Shown piece by piece: positions 36,619 through 45,954 of a DNA stretch of 64,000 bases (position 1 is the stretch's first letter; the number at the start of each line of letters is the position of its first letter). Under the pieces are notes generated by a model that was not told the origin of the DNA, searched no databases, and was given only the letters and a program-made list of their open reading frames with translations. The DNA comes from Ralstonia sp. SET104. GTDB lineage: Bacteria; Pseudomonadota; Gammaproteobacteria; Burkholderiales; Burkholderiaceae. The stretch covers positions 124,001 to 188,000 of the forward strand of contig NZ_BHVX01000002.1 of the NCBI RefSeq assembly GCF_003851545.1. Direction: 5' to 3'. Made by a program: the position numbers and the translations under genes.

Positions 36619-38802
36619 ATGAGTTATCAAGTGCTCGCCCGCAAGTGGCGCCCTCGCGATTTCACCACGCTGGTCGGTCAGGAACACGTGGTGAAAGCGC
36701 TCACGCATGCGCTCGAACAGCAGCGCCTGCACCACGCATACCTGTTCACGGGCACGCGTGGTGTCGGCAAGACGACGCTGTCGCGCATCCTTGCCAAATC
36801 GCTCAATTGCGTGGGTGCGGACGGGCAGGGCGGCATCACCGCGCAGCCGTGCGGCGTGTGCCGCGCCTGTACCGAAATCGATGCCGGGCGCTTTGTCGAT
36901 TACATCGAGATGGACGCCGCGTCCAATCGTGGCGTCGACGAGATGGCGCAGTTGCTGGACCGCGCGGTCTACGCTCCCACGAGCGGCCGCTTCAAGGTCT
37001 ACATGATCGACGAAGTGCACATGCTCACCAACCACGCCTTCAACGCGATGCTGAAGACGCTGGAAGAGCCGCCGGAGCACGTCAAATTCATTCTGGCGAC
37101 CACCGATCCGCAGAAGATTCCGGTGACGGTGCTGTCGCGCTGCCTGCAGTTCAATCTCAAGCAGATGCCGCCGGGGCACATCGTGTCCCATCTCGATCGC
37201 ATCCTCGGTGAAGAGGGGATCGCCCACGAGCCGAACGCGCTGCGCCTGCTGGCTGCGGCCGCACAGGGCTCGATGCGCGATGCGCTGTCGCTCACGGACC
37301 AGGCCATCGCGTACAGCGCCGGTGAGGTGAGCGAAGCCGCCGTACGCGGCATGCTCGGTGCGATTGATCAGAGTTATCTCGTGCGCCTGCTCGACGCGCT
37401 GGCGGACGAGAACGGCGCCGGGTTGGTCGAGATTGCCGACGAAATGGCCGGGCGCAGCCTGAGTTTTTCGGGGGCGCTGCAGGATCTGGCGTCGTTGCTG
37501 CAAAAGATTGCGTTGGCGCAGGTTGTGCCTGCCGCTGTGCAGGACGACTGGCCCGAAGCCGACGATGTACGCCGTCTGGCCGAGCGTTTCGATGCGCAAT
37601 CGGTGCAACTGTTCTACCAATTTGCGAACCTCGGCCGCAATGAGTTGGCCTTGGCGCCGGACGAATATGCCGGCTTCACGATGACGCTGCTGCGCATGCT
37701 GGCGTTCCAGCCCGGACAGTCGGGTGGGGACGCAACGCCGCCTTCGGGCGGTGGGGGCGGCAAGCGGGCGATGCCGTTGGCGGCTGCGCCGGCCGCAGCG
37801 GAGCGTCCAGCGGTAACAGCGACAGCGCCTGTGGCCGCACCGGTTGCTCAGGCTGCACCGGTGGTTGCGCGTCCGGAGCCGGTGGTTGAGGCGCCGCGCG
37901 CGACGTATCAAGCCAGCCAGCCGGCCCCAGCGCCCGTTGCGGTGGTTGTGGAGACGCCGGCTGCACCGGTGCGTCGCTCGCCGGCCATGGAAGCATTGGC
38001 CGCCGCGCGCCAGGCATCGACCCGTGGTCGTGGCGGTGCTTCGGCGCCTGCCGCGCCGCCGCCGGCTTCACCTGCCGCCCGTCCTGCTGCTCCTGCCGCG
38101 GGTCCGCGCCCGAATCCTGTTGCGCCGCCCGCATCCGCGCCGCCGCGCCGCGAACAGCCGATCGCGTCAGCCGCATCTGCCGATGATGGTCCGCCGCCCT
38201 GGGATGAAATGCCGGGCGAATTTGCTTCGCCGTCGCTCGAAGAGATGGATGCGGCGTTTGCTGGCTGGGATTCAGCTTCGAGCGCACGTCCTGACACACC
38301 GGAACCGGTGGCACGTCCTGCACAGATCGAGGCACCGGTTGCTGTTCCCGCGCCAGCCAAGACGGTCGCGCGGGAGCCTGCCGCCGCCGCTACGCCGCCC
38401 GATTTGAGTGCCAGCGGCCTTGCCACATTCAATGGCGACTGGCCTGCGCTGGCGGCGAGCCTGCCGATGCGCGGTCTGGCGCAGCAACTGGCTTACCAGA
38501 GTGAGTTGGTGGCCGTGGAAGGCGTCACGATGCGCCTTCGCGTGCCACTGCCCCCACTGACCGAAGCCAACGTCGTCGAGCGCCTTGAGGCTGCGCTGAC
38601 GGAACACTTCGGCACACCCGTTCGCGTGGCGTGCGATATCGGCGCTGCGCGCGCTACGGCCGCCGCCGTGGATGCCGAGCAACGCGCCGAGCGTCAACGC
38701 AATGCCGAAGACGCCATCGCCGCCAACCCGTTTGTGCAGGCGCTGGTTCGGGATTTTGCCGCGCAGGTCGTTCCCGGTTCGATCCAACCGCACGCGCACT
38801 GA
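36619..38802 (+). CDS. dnaX: DNA polymerase III subunits gamma/tau
   Basis: A clamp-loader ATPase of 727 residues. The AAA+ domain has Walker A GTRGVGKTTLSR near 46, four zinc-binding Cys between CVGADGQGG and CGVCRAC, and Walker B MIDEVHML. Domain III ends near residue 365. A Pro/Ala-rich linker of more than 200 residues follows (about 370-590), then a C-terminal domain (about 600-727) that in tau binds the alpha subunit and DnaB. I found no A-rich slippery heptamer like the one that yields gamma in E. coli. A TACAAT at 36606-36611 lies only 7 bases before the ATG. Confidence 0.97.
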   Translation: MSYQVLARKWRPRDFTTLVGQEHVVKALTHALEQQRLHHAYLFTGTRGVGKTTLSRILAKSLNCVGADGQGGITAQPCGVCRACTEIDAGRFVDYIEMDAASNRGVDEMAQLLDRAVYAPTSGRFKVYMIDEVHMLTNHAFNAMLKTLEEPPEHVKFILATTDPQKIPVTVLSRCLQFNLKQMPPGHIVSHLDRILGEEGIAHEPNALRLLAAAAQGSMRDALSLTDQAIAYSAGEVSEAAVRGMLGAIDQSYLVRLLDALADENGAGLVEIADEMAGRSLSFSGALQDLASLLQKIALAQVVPAAVQDDWPEADDVRRLAERFDAQSVQLFYQFANLGRNELALAPDEYAGFTMTLLRMLAFQPGQSGGDATPPSGGGGGKRAMPLAAAPAAAERPAVTATAPVAAPVAQAAPVVARPEPVVEAPRATYQASQPAPAPVAVVVETPAAPVRRSPAMEALAAARQASTRGRGGASAPAAPPPASPAARPAAPAAGPRPNPVAPPASAPPRREQPIASAASADDGPPPWDEMPGEFASPSLEEMDAAFAGWDSASSARPDTPEPVARPAQIEAPVAVPAPAKTVAREPAAAATPPDLSASGLATFNGDWPALAASLPMRGLAQQLAYQSELVAVEGVTMRLRVPLPPLTEANVVERLEAALTEHFGTPVRVACDIGAARATAAAVDAEQRAERQRNAEDAIAANPFVQALVRDFAAQVVPGSIQPHAH

Positions 38803-38887
38803 ATGCCATTCCCAGACTGAACATTGAACACCGGTGCGCCCACCTGAGCGGCGCGCTTTGCATGACCCATTTCAAGGAGCTACGACC

Positions 38888-39235
38888 ATGATGAAAGGCC
38901 AGATCGCCGGGCTGATGAAGCAAGCCCAGCAGATGCAGGAAAACATGAAGAAGGCGCAAGAACAACTCGCACAGATCGAGGTGGAAGGCGTGTCCGGCGC
39001 CGGCCTCGTGAAGGTGTTGATGACCTGCAAGAACGACGTGAAGCGCGTGTCGATCGACCCGAGCCTGCTGGCCGAAGGCGAAGACAAGGATCTGCTGGAA
39101 GACCTGATCGCCGCTGCGTTCAATGACGCCGTGCGCAAGGCCGAGGCCACCACGCAAGAGAAGATGGGCTCGCTCACCTCGGGTCTGGGCGGCATGGCCG
39201 GCATGTTGCCGCCGGGCTTCAAACTGCCATTCTAA
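38888..39235 (+). CDS. ybaB: YbaB/EbfC-family nucleoid-associated protein
   Basis: A small DNA-binding protein of 115 residues ([32 protein letters not shown]...), with the helical N-terminus and the conserved [21 protein letters not shown] core of the YbaB family, which forms tweezer-like dimers on DNA. The start at 38888 (or the next Met codon) follows AAGGAG by 7 bases. It sits between dnaX and recR as in most bacteria, but with an extra gene before recR here. Confidence 0.96.
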   Translation: MMKGQIAGLMKQAQQMQENMKKAQEQLAQIEVEGVSGAGLVKVLMTCKNDVKRVSIDPSLLAEGEDKDLLEDLIAAAFNDAVRKAEATTQEKMGSLTSGLGGMAGMLPPGFKLPF

Positions 39236-39258
39236 GCAACGCCGATCAGGATCGCGCC

Positions 39259-39558
39259 ATGGTGCTGGAATCCGCGCTGCTGCACGTCAAGCCTGGCCAC
39301 GAAGCTGCCTTCGAGACAGCTTTCGGCCAGGCTCGCCACATCATCGGTGCGATGCGGGGTTTCGTTTCGCTGTCGCTGTCGCGCTGCATGGAGCGGGGGA
39401 GCGATTACCTGCTGCTGGTGCAATGGCAGACGCTGGAAGACCACACGATCGGCTTTCGCCAATCGGCCGAGTACCAACGCTGGCGTGCGCTGCTACATCA
39501 CTTCTATGATCCGATGCCGGAAGTGCTGCATCACACCACGGTTCTGGAGCATGTGTGA
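39259..39558 (+). CDS. Antibiotic biosynthesis monooxygenase (ABM) fold protein
   Basis: A 99-residue protein with the dimeric alpha/beta barrel pattern of the ABM/YgiN group: [21 protein letters not shown], a central [23 protein letters not shown] strand pair, and a C-terminal [20 protein letters not shown]. Members include quinone monooxygenases and heme-degrading enzymes, but many are uncharacterised. The terminal TGA overlaps the recR ATG (TGATG at 39556-39560), and it starts 23 bases after ybaB, so it is firmly inside the dnaX-ybaB-recR operon. The substrate is unknown. Confidence 0.88.
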   Translation: MVLESALLHVKPGHEAAFETAFGQARHIIGAMRGFVSLSLSRCMERGSDYLLLVQWQTLEDHTIGFRQSAEYQRWRALLHHFYDPMPEVLHHTTVLEHV

Positions 39559-40178
39559 TGCGTAACGCCCCAGGTACGCCGTCGGCGCTGCAGATGCTGG
39601 TTGAAGCCCTGCGCGTGCTGCCGGGCGTGGGCCCCAAGTCTGCCCAGCGGATGGCGTATCACCTGATGCAGCACGACCGCGAGGGTGCGGCACAGTTGGC
39701 GCAGGCACTGTCCGAGGCGACGGAATCGATTCAGCATTGCAGCCGCTGCAATACCTTTACCGAGCAGGAGGTTTGTGAAACCTGCCTGGACTCGCGTCGC
39801 GATGCGTCGGTGCTGTGCGTGGTGGAAACGCCGGCCGATCAGATGATGATCGAGCAGACGCTCACCTATCGCGGCCAATACTTCGTGCTGATGGGGCGGC
39901 TTTCGCCGCTGGACAACATCGGCCCGAAAGAGATTCACCTCGAACGCCTGCTGGCCCGCGCGACTGACCCCGCGCTGGGCGGGCCGTGCACCGAGGTCAT
40001 CCTTGCCACCAACTTCACGAGTGAAGGCGAGGCGACTGCCCACTACATCGGCGAAATGCTCAAGGCACGCGGCATCAAGGCGACCCGTCTGGCGCGCGGT
40101 GTGCCGGTGGGCGGTGAACTGGAATACGTGGATGCGGGCACCATCGCCCGCGCGGTGCTGGATCGGCGCCAGCTTTGA
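39558..40178 (+). CDS. recR: Recombination mediator RecR
   Basis: A 206-residue protein that with RecF and RecO loads RecA on gapped DNA. The order is helix-hairpin-helix ([18 protein letters not shown], about 20-37), a C4 zinc finger ([16 protein letters not shown], about 57-72) and a Toprim domain ([16 protein letters not shown] onward). The ATG at 39558 overlaps the preceding stop; a GTG one codon earlier is possible. It is the end of the dnaX operon. Confidence 0.97.
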   Translation: MRNAPGTPSALQMLVEALRVLPGVGPKSAQRMAYHLMQHDREGAAQLAQALSEATESIQHCSRCNTFTEQEVCETCLDSRRDASVLCVVETPADQMMIEQTLTYRGQYFVLMGRLSPLDNIGPKEIHLERLLARATDPALGGPCTEVILATNFTSEGEATAHYIGEMLKARGIKATRLARGVPVGGELEYVDAGTIARAVLDRRQL

Positions 40179-40194
40179 TCTTGCGGAACGTTCC

Positions 40195-41685
40195 TTAGAA
40201 CTCTGCGTGAATACGTGCCCCGACGATCGACACGGGGCCGCGATCCCGGTTGTATGCGGGGTGAACGACGTACTGGTAGTTCAGACCGAGCGTGAGGTGT
40301 TTGATGACTGCCACGTTGTAGTACAGCTCGGCGATACGCTCGGTGCCGTAGTTGAGCGCGCCATCACCAATCAGCACGCCCATGCCGCCGGCGGCAAAGT
40401 ATTGGCGCGCCGCGCGTGACAAACCATTCACCACCACTGCTGCGCCGAACGTGTCGTTCGGGCGCCCCCAGTGCGAGCCCTTGAGCGAGAGCCCGGCCGA
40501 CACCGATTGGTTGATATCGGTGAATTCGTACGTCTCTTTGCTGCCGTCGTTCATGCTCGCGCGGGCGAACACGCCCAGATCGTCCGTGACTTCCTGCTCC
40601 AGGTTTAACGCAATGCCGGGACGCCAGGCCAGGCGGCGGACGAGAGCGGCGTCCGGCGTGCTGCCGGTCTGCTGCGCGAGATTGACCGCATCGCCATATC
40701 CGCCCATGCGGCCGCGCGTTGCAAAGGCGAGCAGCTTGATCTTGCCGGGGCGGCCCAGCCAGTTCTGACGCGCCTCGAATTCGCCCACCCACTGATATTG
40801 CTTCCACGTCGTATCGATCGTGACGCTGTTGGGCTCCTTCGATAGTGCGAAGAGCCCCCCGCGCAGCGTCCACCAGGATTGCGTCCATTCCACCGCCATA
40901 CCGTGCGTGTAGCCCCAGGCGTCTGCGGCGTAGTCGAACGCGCCGGCATCGATGACGGACCAGTTCAGGAAGTCGCCGCGCGGGTCGTGCGCGTAGGTGT
41001 TCGTATCGAAGATGTCCACCACCGAGAACTTGCCGACGGTGACGGTCACGTTGTTGGCCGAGTGGCTGCCGGCAAGCTGGTTGGGCCCCGACTCGACGGC
41101 CTGCTGCTCACCGCCGAGGTTGAACACCTGCCGCAGGAACAGGCGAGGCAGCTTGTGGTATGGACCATTCTTGCCAATCTTGTACGCCTCGCCGCTGGAA
41201 AAGCCGGCCAGGCCCACCGTGTTGCTCAGGCCGAAACCCTGGTCGATTTCCGGGTTGGCATACAGCTCGGCACCTTTCCACAGGCGCAGGCCAAGGTAGA
41301 GCGTGACGTCGGTCGTTTCCTTGTTGCTGTTCTCGGGCGTCAGGCTGTTGGCGCCGCTGTAGGGCGCGTTGAATGAAGGGTGCCACTGCGTCACGTTGGT
41401 GACTTGCCCGTGGATACTCCACCGCTCCGGTTCGGGGATGTCTGTGTTGGTGGCATCGGCGTCTGCTGCCAAGGCAAGGCTTTGCAGGCCAAGCGCCAGC
41501 ATGGCGGCCATCAGCGCTTGCTGTGCGGCATTTGCACGCTTGGCATGATGGAATGGAGACCGGGGTTCCGAGCAAAGAGACGGCAAGAGCATAGGCGCAA
41601 CAGGGAGGGCAGCCGCTAAAATTCCAAACTTGCGCGCTCGGAATAGGCAAAAACCCAGCAATGGTAAACGCCGAGTCATGACCAA
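40195..41685 (-). CDS. Carbohydrate-selective outer membrane porin, OprB family
   Basis: An outer-membrane beta-barrel protein. The OprB-type start of the mature protein is WSIHGQVTNVTQWHPSFNAPYSGANSL, and alternating aromatic strands run to a C-terminal Phe (GARIHAEF), the outer-membrane sorting signal. The whole frame encodes 496 residues, but the hydrophobic signal peptide (ALMAAMLALGLQSLALA, cleavage before DADATN) lies about 55 residues in, so the true start is probably one of the internal Met codons (for example 41590-41592). Relatives facilitate diffusion of sugars and related solutes. It is divergent from the LysR gene, which may regulate it (inference). Confidence 0.88.
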   Translation of the reverse strand: MVMTRRLPLLGFCLFRARKFGILAAALPVAPMLLPSLCSEPRSPFHHAKRANAAQQALMAAMLALGLQSLALAADADATNTDIPEPERWSIHGQVTNVTQWHPSFNAPYSGANSLTPENSNKETTDVTLYLGLRLWKGAELYANPEIDQGFGLSNTVGLAGFSSGEAYKIGKNGPYHKLPRLFLRQVFNLGGEQQAVESGPNQLAGSHSANNVTVTVGKFSVVDIFDTNTYAHDPRGDFLNWSVIDAGAFDYAADAWGYTHGMAVEWTQSWWTLRGGLFALSKEPNSVTIDTTWKQYQWVGEFEARQNWLGRPGKIKLLAFATRGRMGGYGDAVNLAQQTGSTPDAALVRRLAWRPGIALNLEQEVTDDLGVFARASMNDGSKETYEFTDINQSVSAGLSLKGSHWGRPNDTFGAAVVVNGLSRAARQYFAAGGMGVLIGDGALNYGTERIAELYYNVAVIKHLTLGLNYQYVVHPAYNRDRGPVSIVGARIHAEF

Positions 41686-41753
41686 CCGGTGAAAACTGCG
41701 CCGTTTGCACAGACCTGTCGCGTTTCTCCAACTCAGCCCCGGACGGCCCCACG

Positions 41754-42668
41754 ATGAACCTCGCCCGCTTCGATCTTGTCACCCTCGGCCTGTTTGTGGC
41801 GGTGGCCCGGCTGGGCAGTATCTCGGCCGGGGCACGGCAAACGCATTTGGCAGTGGCTGCGGCCAGCAAGCGGATTTCTGACCTGGAAGCCGCCGTGGGC
41901 GCGCCGTTGCTGTATCGGCATGCCGCGGGCGTTGAACTGACGGAGGCCGGGCAGGCGTGTTTCCGCCATGCCGTTGGCATCCTGCAGGACGTCGAGCGCA
42001 TGGCTGGCGCTCTGTCAGACTTTGCCGCCGGCACGCGTGGGCTGGTGCGCGTATGGGCCAATACCTCGTCGATCACCCAGTTTCTGGCTGATGATCTGGC
42101 CGCTTTTATGCTGGCCAATCCGGCCATTCGCATCGCGCTGGAAGAGCAGGACAGCGGCGATATCGTTGCCGCATTGCGCGAGAACCGGGCGGACCTGGGC
42201 ATTTTTGCTGCCGGTACGCCGTGCGAGGGGCTGCAATCGTTCGACTACCGTGAAGACGACCTCGCCTTGGTCACGCCGCGTGGGCACCCGTTGGCCGGGC
42301 GCAAGCACGCGCACTTTGCCGATGCGGTGGATTTCGACTTCGTCAGCCTTCCGCCCGGCACGTCGCTGGCCGCACAACTGGTCGAGGAGAGCCAGCGTCT
42401 GGGCAAGCCGCTGCGTTTGCGCATCCAGGTGCGCAGCTTTGAAGCCGTCTGCCGGATGGTCGCCTCGGGCCTGGGCGTGGGTGTGCTGCCACGCCTTGCC
42501 GCGCAAGGGCATGTGTCGAGCCTCTCAGGTGCGGGGCTCGCGCTGGTCGCGCTGCAAGACGAATGGGCGCATCGCCGTCTGTTGGTGGGTGTGCGTGACC
42601 CTGATGCGCTGACCAGCTCCGCACGCCTGTTGATGACGTATCTGCTCGGCAACCCCGCCGCGCTCTGA
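41754..42668 (+). CDS. LysR-family transcription regulator
   Basis: A 304-residue LysR-type regulator. The N-terminal winged HTH (residues about 5-65) contains LGLFVAVARLGSISAGARQTHLAVAAASKRISDLEAAVGAPLLYR, and the periplasmic-binding-protein-like effector domain follows (about 90-300). It is transcribed toward a CaiB/BaiF CoA-transferase gene that starts 22 bases downstream, and divergently from the OprB-type porin. Either or both may be its targets; the effector is unknown. Confidence 0.95.
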   Translation: MNLARFDLVTLGLFVAVARLGSISAGARQTHLAVAAASKRISDLEAAVGAPLLYRHAAGVELTEAGQACFRHAVGILQDVERMAGALSDFAAGTRGLVRVWANTSSITQFLADDLAAFMLANPAIRIALEEQDSGDIVAALRENRADLGIFAAGTPCEGLQSFDYREDDLALVTPRGHPLAGRKHAHFADAVDFDFVSLPPGTSLAAQLVEESQRLGKPLRLRIQVRSFEAVCRMVASGLGVGVLPRLAAQGHVSSLSGAGLALVALQDEWAHRRLLVGVRDPDALTSSARLLMTYLLGNPAAL

Positions 42669-42690
42669 ATTCAACGCTCTCTATACGATC

Positions 42691-43908
42691 ATGCCGACAC
42701 AGGTTTTGCAGGATATCCGTGTGCTTGAACTCGGGCAGTTGATTGCCGGGCCGTTTGCCGCCAAGACGCTTGCCGATTTTGGTGCGCAGGTCATCAAGAT
42801 CGAGCCACCGGGACAGGGCGATCCGCTGCGCAAATGGCGGATGCTGTATGAGGGCACGTCTGTCTGGTGGGAGGCGCAGTCGCGCAACAAGCAGTCGGTC
42901 TGTGTCGACTTGCGCGTGCCCGAGGGGCAGGACGTTGTACGCAAGCTGGCTGCCCAAGCCGACGTACTGATCGAGAACTTTCGCCCCGGCACGATGGAAA
43001 AATGGGGGCTGTCATACGAGGCACTCTCCGCCGTCAATCCGAAGCTGATCATGCTGCGCGTGTCGGGCTACGGCCAGACGGGCCCTAAGCGAGATGAACC
43101 GGGCTTTGCAGCGATCGCTGAGGCGATGGCGGGCCTGCGCTATCTGACGGGCGAGCCCGGCCGTCCGCCGGCCCGTGCCGGGCTGTCACTGGGCGACACG
43201 ATTGCCGGATTGCATGGCGCGCTGGGTGTGCTGCTGGCCCTGTACGAACGCGATGCGCGTGGCGGCAAAGGACAGGCGATTGACGTGGCGTTGTATGAGT
43301 CCGTCTTCAACCTGACGGAGAGCCTGCTGCCGGAGTACTCGGTATTTGGTGCCGTTCGCCAGCCGGCTGGCGGGGCGCTGCCGGGCATCGCGCCGTCCAA
43401 CGCCTACCGCTGCGCCGGTGGTGAGTACGTGCTGATCGCTGCCAATGGCGACAACATCTTCCGCCGCCTCATGCAGCACATGGGGCGACAGGATATGGCC
43501 GACGATCCGGCCCTGGCCCGTAACGACGGCCGCGCTGCGCGGGCGGACGAAATCGACGCCGCCATCAATGCCTGGACAGGCACATTACCCATCGGCGATG
43601 TTTTAGCCGCGCTACATGCGGCCGAGGTGCCGTGCGGACCGATCTACACCATCGCCGACATTGCCGCCGACCCGCATTACCGTGCGCGCGGCGTCATCGA
43701 GACTGTGCGCGCGCAGTCGGGCATCGATGTGGAGATGCCAGGCGTGATGCCCAAGCTGTGCGGTACACCGGGCGCCGTGCAAGCAAGCGCGCCGCGGCTG
43801 GGTCAGCACACGCGCGACGTGCTGCGCAGCCACGGCCTGACCGACACGCAGATCGACGCGCTCGCGGCGCAGGGTGTCATTGCAGAAGCTGCATCGCCCA
43901 ATAGCTAA
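42691..43908 (+). CDS. CaiB/BaiF family (class III) CoA-transferase
   Basis: A 405-residue class III CoA-transferase. The start LQDIRVLELGQLIAGPFAAKTLADFGAQVIKIEPPGQGDPLRKW is a near-consensus N-terminus. The catalytic Asp is expected around residue 168 in the SLGDTIAGLHG segment. These enzymes move CoA between carboxylic acids such as carnitine, oxalate, formyl or succinyl derivatives. It lies directly behind a LysR regulator and ahead of an ABC importer, suggesting uptake and activation of an organic acid. The substrate cannot be told from sequence alone. Confidence 0.94.
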   Translation: MPTQVLQDIRVLELGQLIAGPFAAKTLADFGAQVIKIEPPGQGDPLRKWRMLYEGTSVWWEAQSRNKQSVCVDLRVPEGQDVVRKLAAQADVLIENFRPGTMEKWGLSYEALSAVNPKLIMLRVSGYGQTGPKRDEPGFAAIAEAMAGLRYLTGEPGRPPARAGLSLGDTIAGLHGALGVLLALYERDARGGKGQAIDVALYESVFNLTESLLPEYSVFGAVRQPAGGALPGIAPSNAYRCAGGEYVLIAANGDNIFRRLMQHMGRQDMADDPALARNDGRAARADEIDAAINAWTGTLPIGDVLAALHAAEVPCGPIYTIADIAADPHYRARGVIETVRAQSGIDVEMPGVMPKLCGTPGAVQASAPRLGQHTRDVLRSHGLTDTQIDALAAQGVIAEAASPNS

Positions 43909-44006
43909 TAGCTAGGACCATCCCGCATGTTGCGTGGCAAATCGTTGCGATAGACTTGCCGCCAAGGCAATCAATGCCGGAAAACAACGCTTTTGAGGAG
44001 GCGAGC

Positions 44007-45056
44007 ATGGGGACACGAGGCATCGGCCGCTGGGCAACATGGATGGGCGCCGCACTGTGCGCGGTGAGCCTGCTGGCGGCGAGCCCCGCCGTGCTGGCCC
44101 AGGGTAAACCTGAGAAGAACAAGATCACGATCGCAGTGGGCGGCAAGGCCCTGTTCTACTACCTGCCGCTAACGATTGCCGAGCGTCTTGGCTACTTCAA
44201 GGACGAAGGCCTGGATGTTGAAATCGTCGACTTTGCCGGCGGCGCCAAGGCGTTGCAGGCCGTGGTGGGCGGCAGCGCTGATGTGGTGAGCGGTGCGTAC
44301 GAACACACGCTGGTGCTGCAGGCCAAGGGGCAGATGTACCAGGAGTTCGTGCTGCAAGGCCGCGCCCCGCAGATCGTGCTGGCCGTCAATAACAAGACGA
44401 TGCCCAACTACAAGTCCATCGCCGATCTGAAAGGCAAGAAGATCGGCGTGACGGCGCCGGGTTCATCGACCAACATCATGGTCAACTACGTGCTCGCCCG
44501 CGCCGGCATCAAGCCGAACGAAGTGTCGATCATCGGTGTGGGCCCGAGCAGCGGCGCCATTGCCGCCGTGCGCGCTGGCCAGATCGATGCGCTGGCCAAT
44601 CTGGACCCTGTGGTGTCAATGCTCACGCAGAAGAACGAAGTACGTGTCGTGTCGGACACCCGCACGCTGGCCGATACCAAGGCGGTGTTTGGCGGCAACA
44701 TGCCGGCCGGCTGCCTGTACGCTTCCACCGCATTCATTCAGAAGAATCCGAACACGACGCAGGCGATGACCAACGCCATGGTGCGTGCGCTCAAGTGGCT
44801 GCAGAAGGCCGGCCCGTCGGACATTGTCAAGACCGTGCCGGAAACCTATCTGCTGGGCGACCGTGCGCTCTATCTGGCTGCTTGGGACAAGGTGCGTGAG
44901 GCCATCTCGCCGGATGGCACGATGCCGGCCGACGGCCCCGCCACGGCGCTGCGCACGCTGTCGGAATTTGACGCGGAAGTCAAGGGCAAGCAGATCAAGC
45001 TCGACCAGACCTTCACCAACACCTTCGTGCAGAAGGCCAACGCCAAGTACAAGTAA
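44007..45056 (+). CDS. NitT/TauT-type ABC transporter substrate-binding protein
   Basis: A 349-residue periplasmic binding protein. The ATG at 44007 follows GAGGAGG and begins a signal peptide (MGTRGIGRWATWMGAALC..., cleavage after VLAQG). The mature part resembles NMT1/SsuA-type binding proteins: LFYYLPLTIAERLGYFKDEGLDVEIVDFAGG is a typical N-lobe, with GKKIGVTAPGSSTNIMVNYVLARAG. The first gene of a three-gene importer operon. The ligand could be a sulfonate, nitrate, pyrimidine or aromatic compound; the family is broad. Confidence 0.92.
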   Translation: MGTRGIGRWATWMGAALCAVSLLAASPAVLAQGKPEKNKITIAVGGKALFYYLPLTIAERLGYFKDEGLDVEIVDFAGGAKALQAVVGGSADVVSGAYEHTLVLQAKGQMYQEFVLQGRAPQIVLAVNNKTMPNYKSIADLKGKKIGVTAPGSSTNIMVNYVLARAGIKPNEVSIIGVGPSSGAIAAVRAGQIDALANLDPVVSMLTQKNEVRVVSDTRTLADTKAVFGGNMPAGCLYASTAFIQKNPNTTQAMTNAMVRALKWLQKAGPSDIVKTVPETYLLGDRALYLAAWDKVREAISPDGTMPADGPATALRTLSEFDAEVKGKQIKLDQTFTNTFVQKANAKYK

Positions 45057-45077
45057 TTTCCACAGGCTTTCAGCAGC

Positions 45078-45108
45078 GCGCCCGGTTTCGCCCGGGCGCA
45101 TTGTTTTT
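45078..45108 (+). terminator. Hairpin with T-run between binding protein and ATPase genes
   Basis: A perfect 8-bp GC stem (GCGCCCGG, loop TTTCGC, CCGGGCGC) is followed by ATTGTTTTT, 21 bases after the binding-protein stop and 13 bases before the ATPase ATG. It is probably a partial terminator or 3'-end stabiliser that makes the binding protein more abundant than the membrane components. Confidence 0.6.
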
Positions 45109-45120
45109 GGACCGCACGCC

Positions 45121-45933
45121 ATGTCCCATTCCGCGCTTTCGTTCGATCAGATCACTTGCACGTTCATCTCACCCGACACACCGGGCCAGCGTTATACCGC
45201 CGTGCAGAACACCTCGCTGGAGGTGCAGGCCGGTGAATTCGTCTCGGTGGTGGGCCCGACGGGCTGCGGCAAATCCACGTTGCTGAATCTGGCGGCGGGG
45301 CTGTTGCAGCCGTCTTCAGGGCAGGTGAGGGTGTTCGGCGAGCCGCTGGTGGGCATCAACCGTCGCGCCGGCTATATGTTCCAGGCCGAAGCGTTGATGC
45401 CGTGGCGCAGTGCGCTCGACAACGTGATGGCCGGGTTGGAGTTTCGCGGCATGCCCGATAAGGAAGCCCGTGACCTGGCGATGTCGTGGCTGGTGCGCGT
45501 GGGTCTGGCCGGGTTTGAAGACCGCTATCCGCATCAGCTTTCCGGCGGCATGCGCAAACGCGTGAGCCTGGCGCAGACGCTGGTGCTGGACCCGGACATC
45601 ATCCTCATGGATGAGCCGTTTTCCGCGCTCGACATCCAGACGCGCCAGTTGATGGAGAACGAGGTGCTGGACCTCTGGGCCGCCAAGCGCAAGGCCGTTC
45701 TGTTCATCACGCACGATCTGGACGAAGCCATTGCCATGAGCGACCGCGTGGTCGTGCTGGCGGCCGGCCCCGGCACGCACCCGATCGGTGAATTCGTGAT
45801 CGATCTGCCGCGCCCGCGCGATGTGGCGGAGATTCGCGACCAGGCTGGCTTTGTCGATCTGCATTCGCGTATCTGGGATGTGCTGCGCGAAGAAGTGCTC
45901 AAGGGCTATGCGCAACACCGTCGCGTAGCTTGA
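45121..45933 (+). CDS. NitT/TauT-type ABC transporter ATP-binding protein
   Basis: A 270-residue ABC ATPase from the ATG at 45121. Walker A is GPTGCGKSTLL near residue 47, the Q-loop is YMFQAEALMPW, the signature reads LSGGMRKRVSLAQ, Walker B is DIILMDEPFSALD and the switch His is in LFITHDLDEAI. This is the SsuB/TauB-type pattern. An open frame that begins much further upstream overlaps the preceding gene and is not used. The permease gene follows 21 bases downstream. Confidence 0.95.
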   Translation: MSHSALSFDQITCTFISPDTPGQRYTAVQNTSLEVQAGEFVSVVGPTGCGKSTLLNLAAGLLQPSSGQVRVFGEPLVGINRRAGYMFQAEALMPWRSALDNVMAGLEFRGMPDKEARDLAMSWLVRVGLAGFEDRYPHQLSGGMRKRVSLAQTLVLDPDIILMDEPFSALDIQTRQLMENEVLDLWAAKRKAVLFITHDLDEAIAMSDRVVVLAAGPGTHPIGEFVIDLPRPRDVAEIRDQAGFVDLHSRIWDVLREEVLKGYAQHRRVA

Positions 45934-45954
45934 CCTGAATCTGGGATCGTACTC

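Noticed and set aside
37480-37780. Programmed frameshift site in dnaX producing gamma
   Set aside because: I looked for an A-rich slippery heptamer and stimulatory hairpin near the end of domain III and saw only short, unsuitable runs.
36184-37911. A 575-codon minus-strand frame opposite dnaX, the 4.5S RNA and the AddA-like gene end
   Set aside because: It runs through an RNA gene and antisense to two clear genes; composition is Arg/His/Gln rich as expected for a shadow frame.
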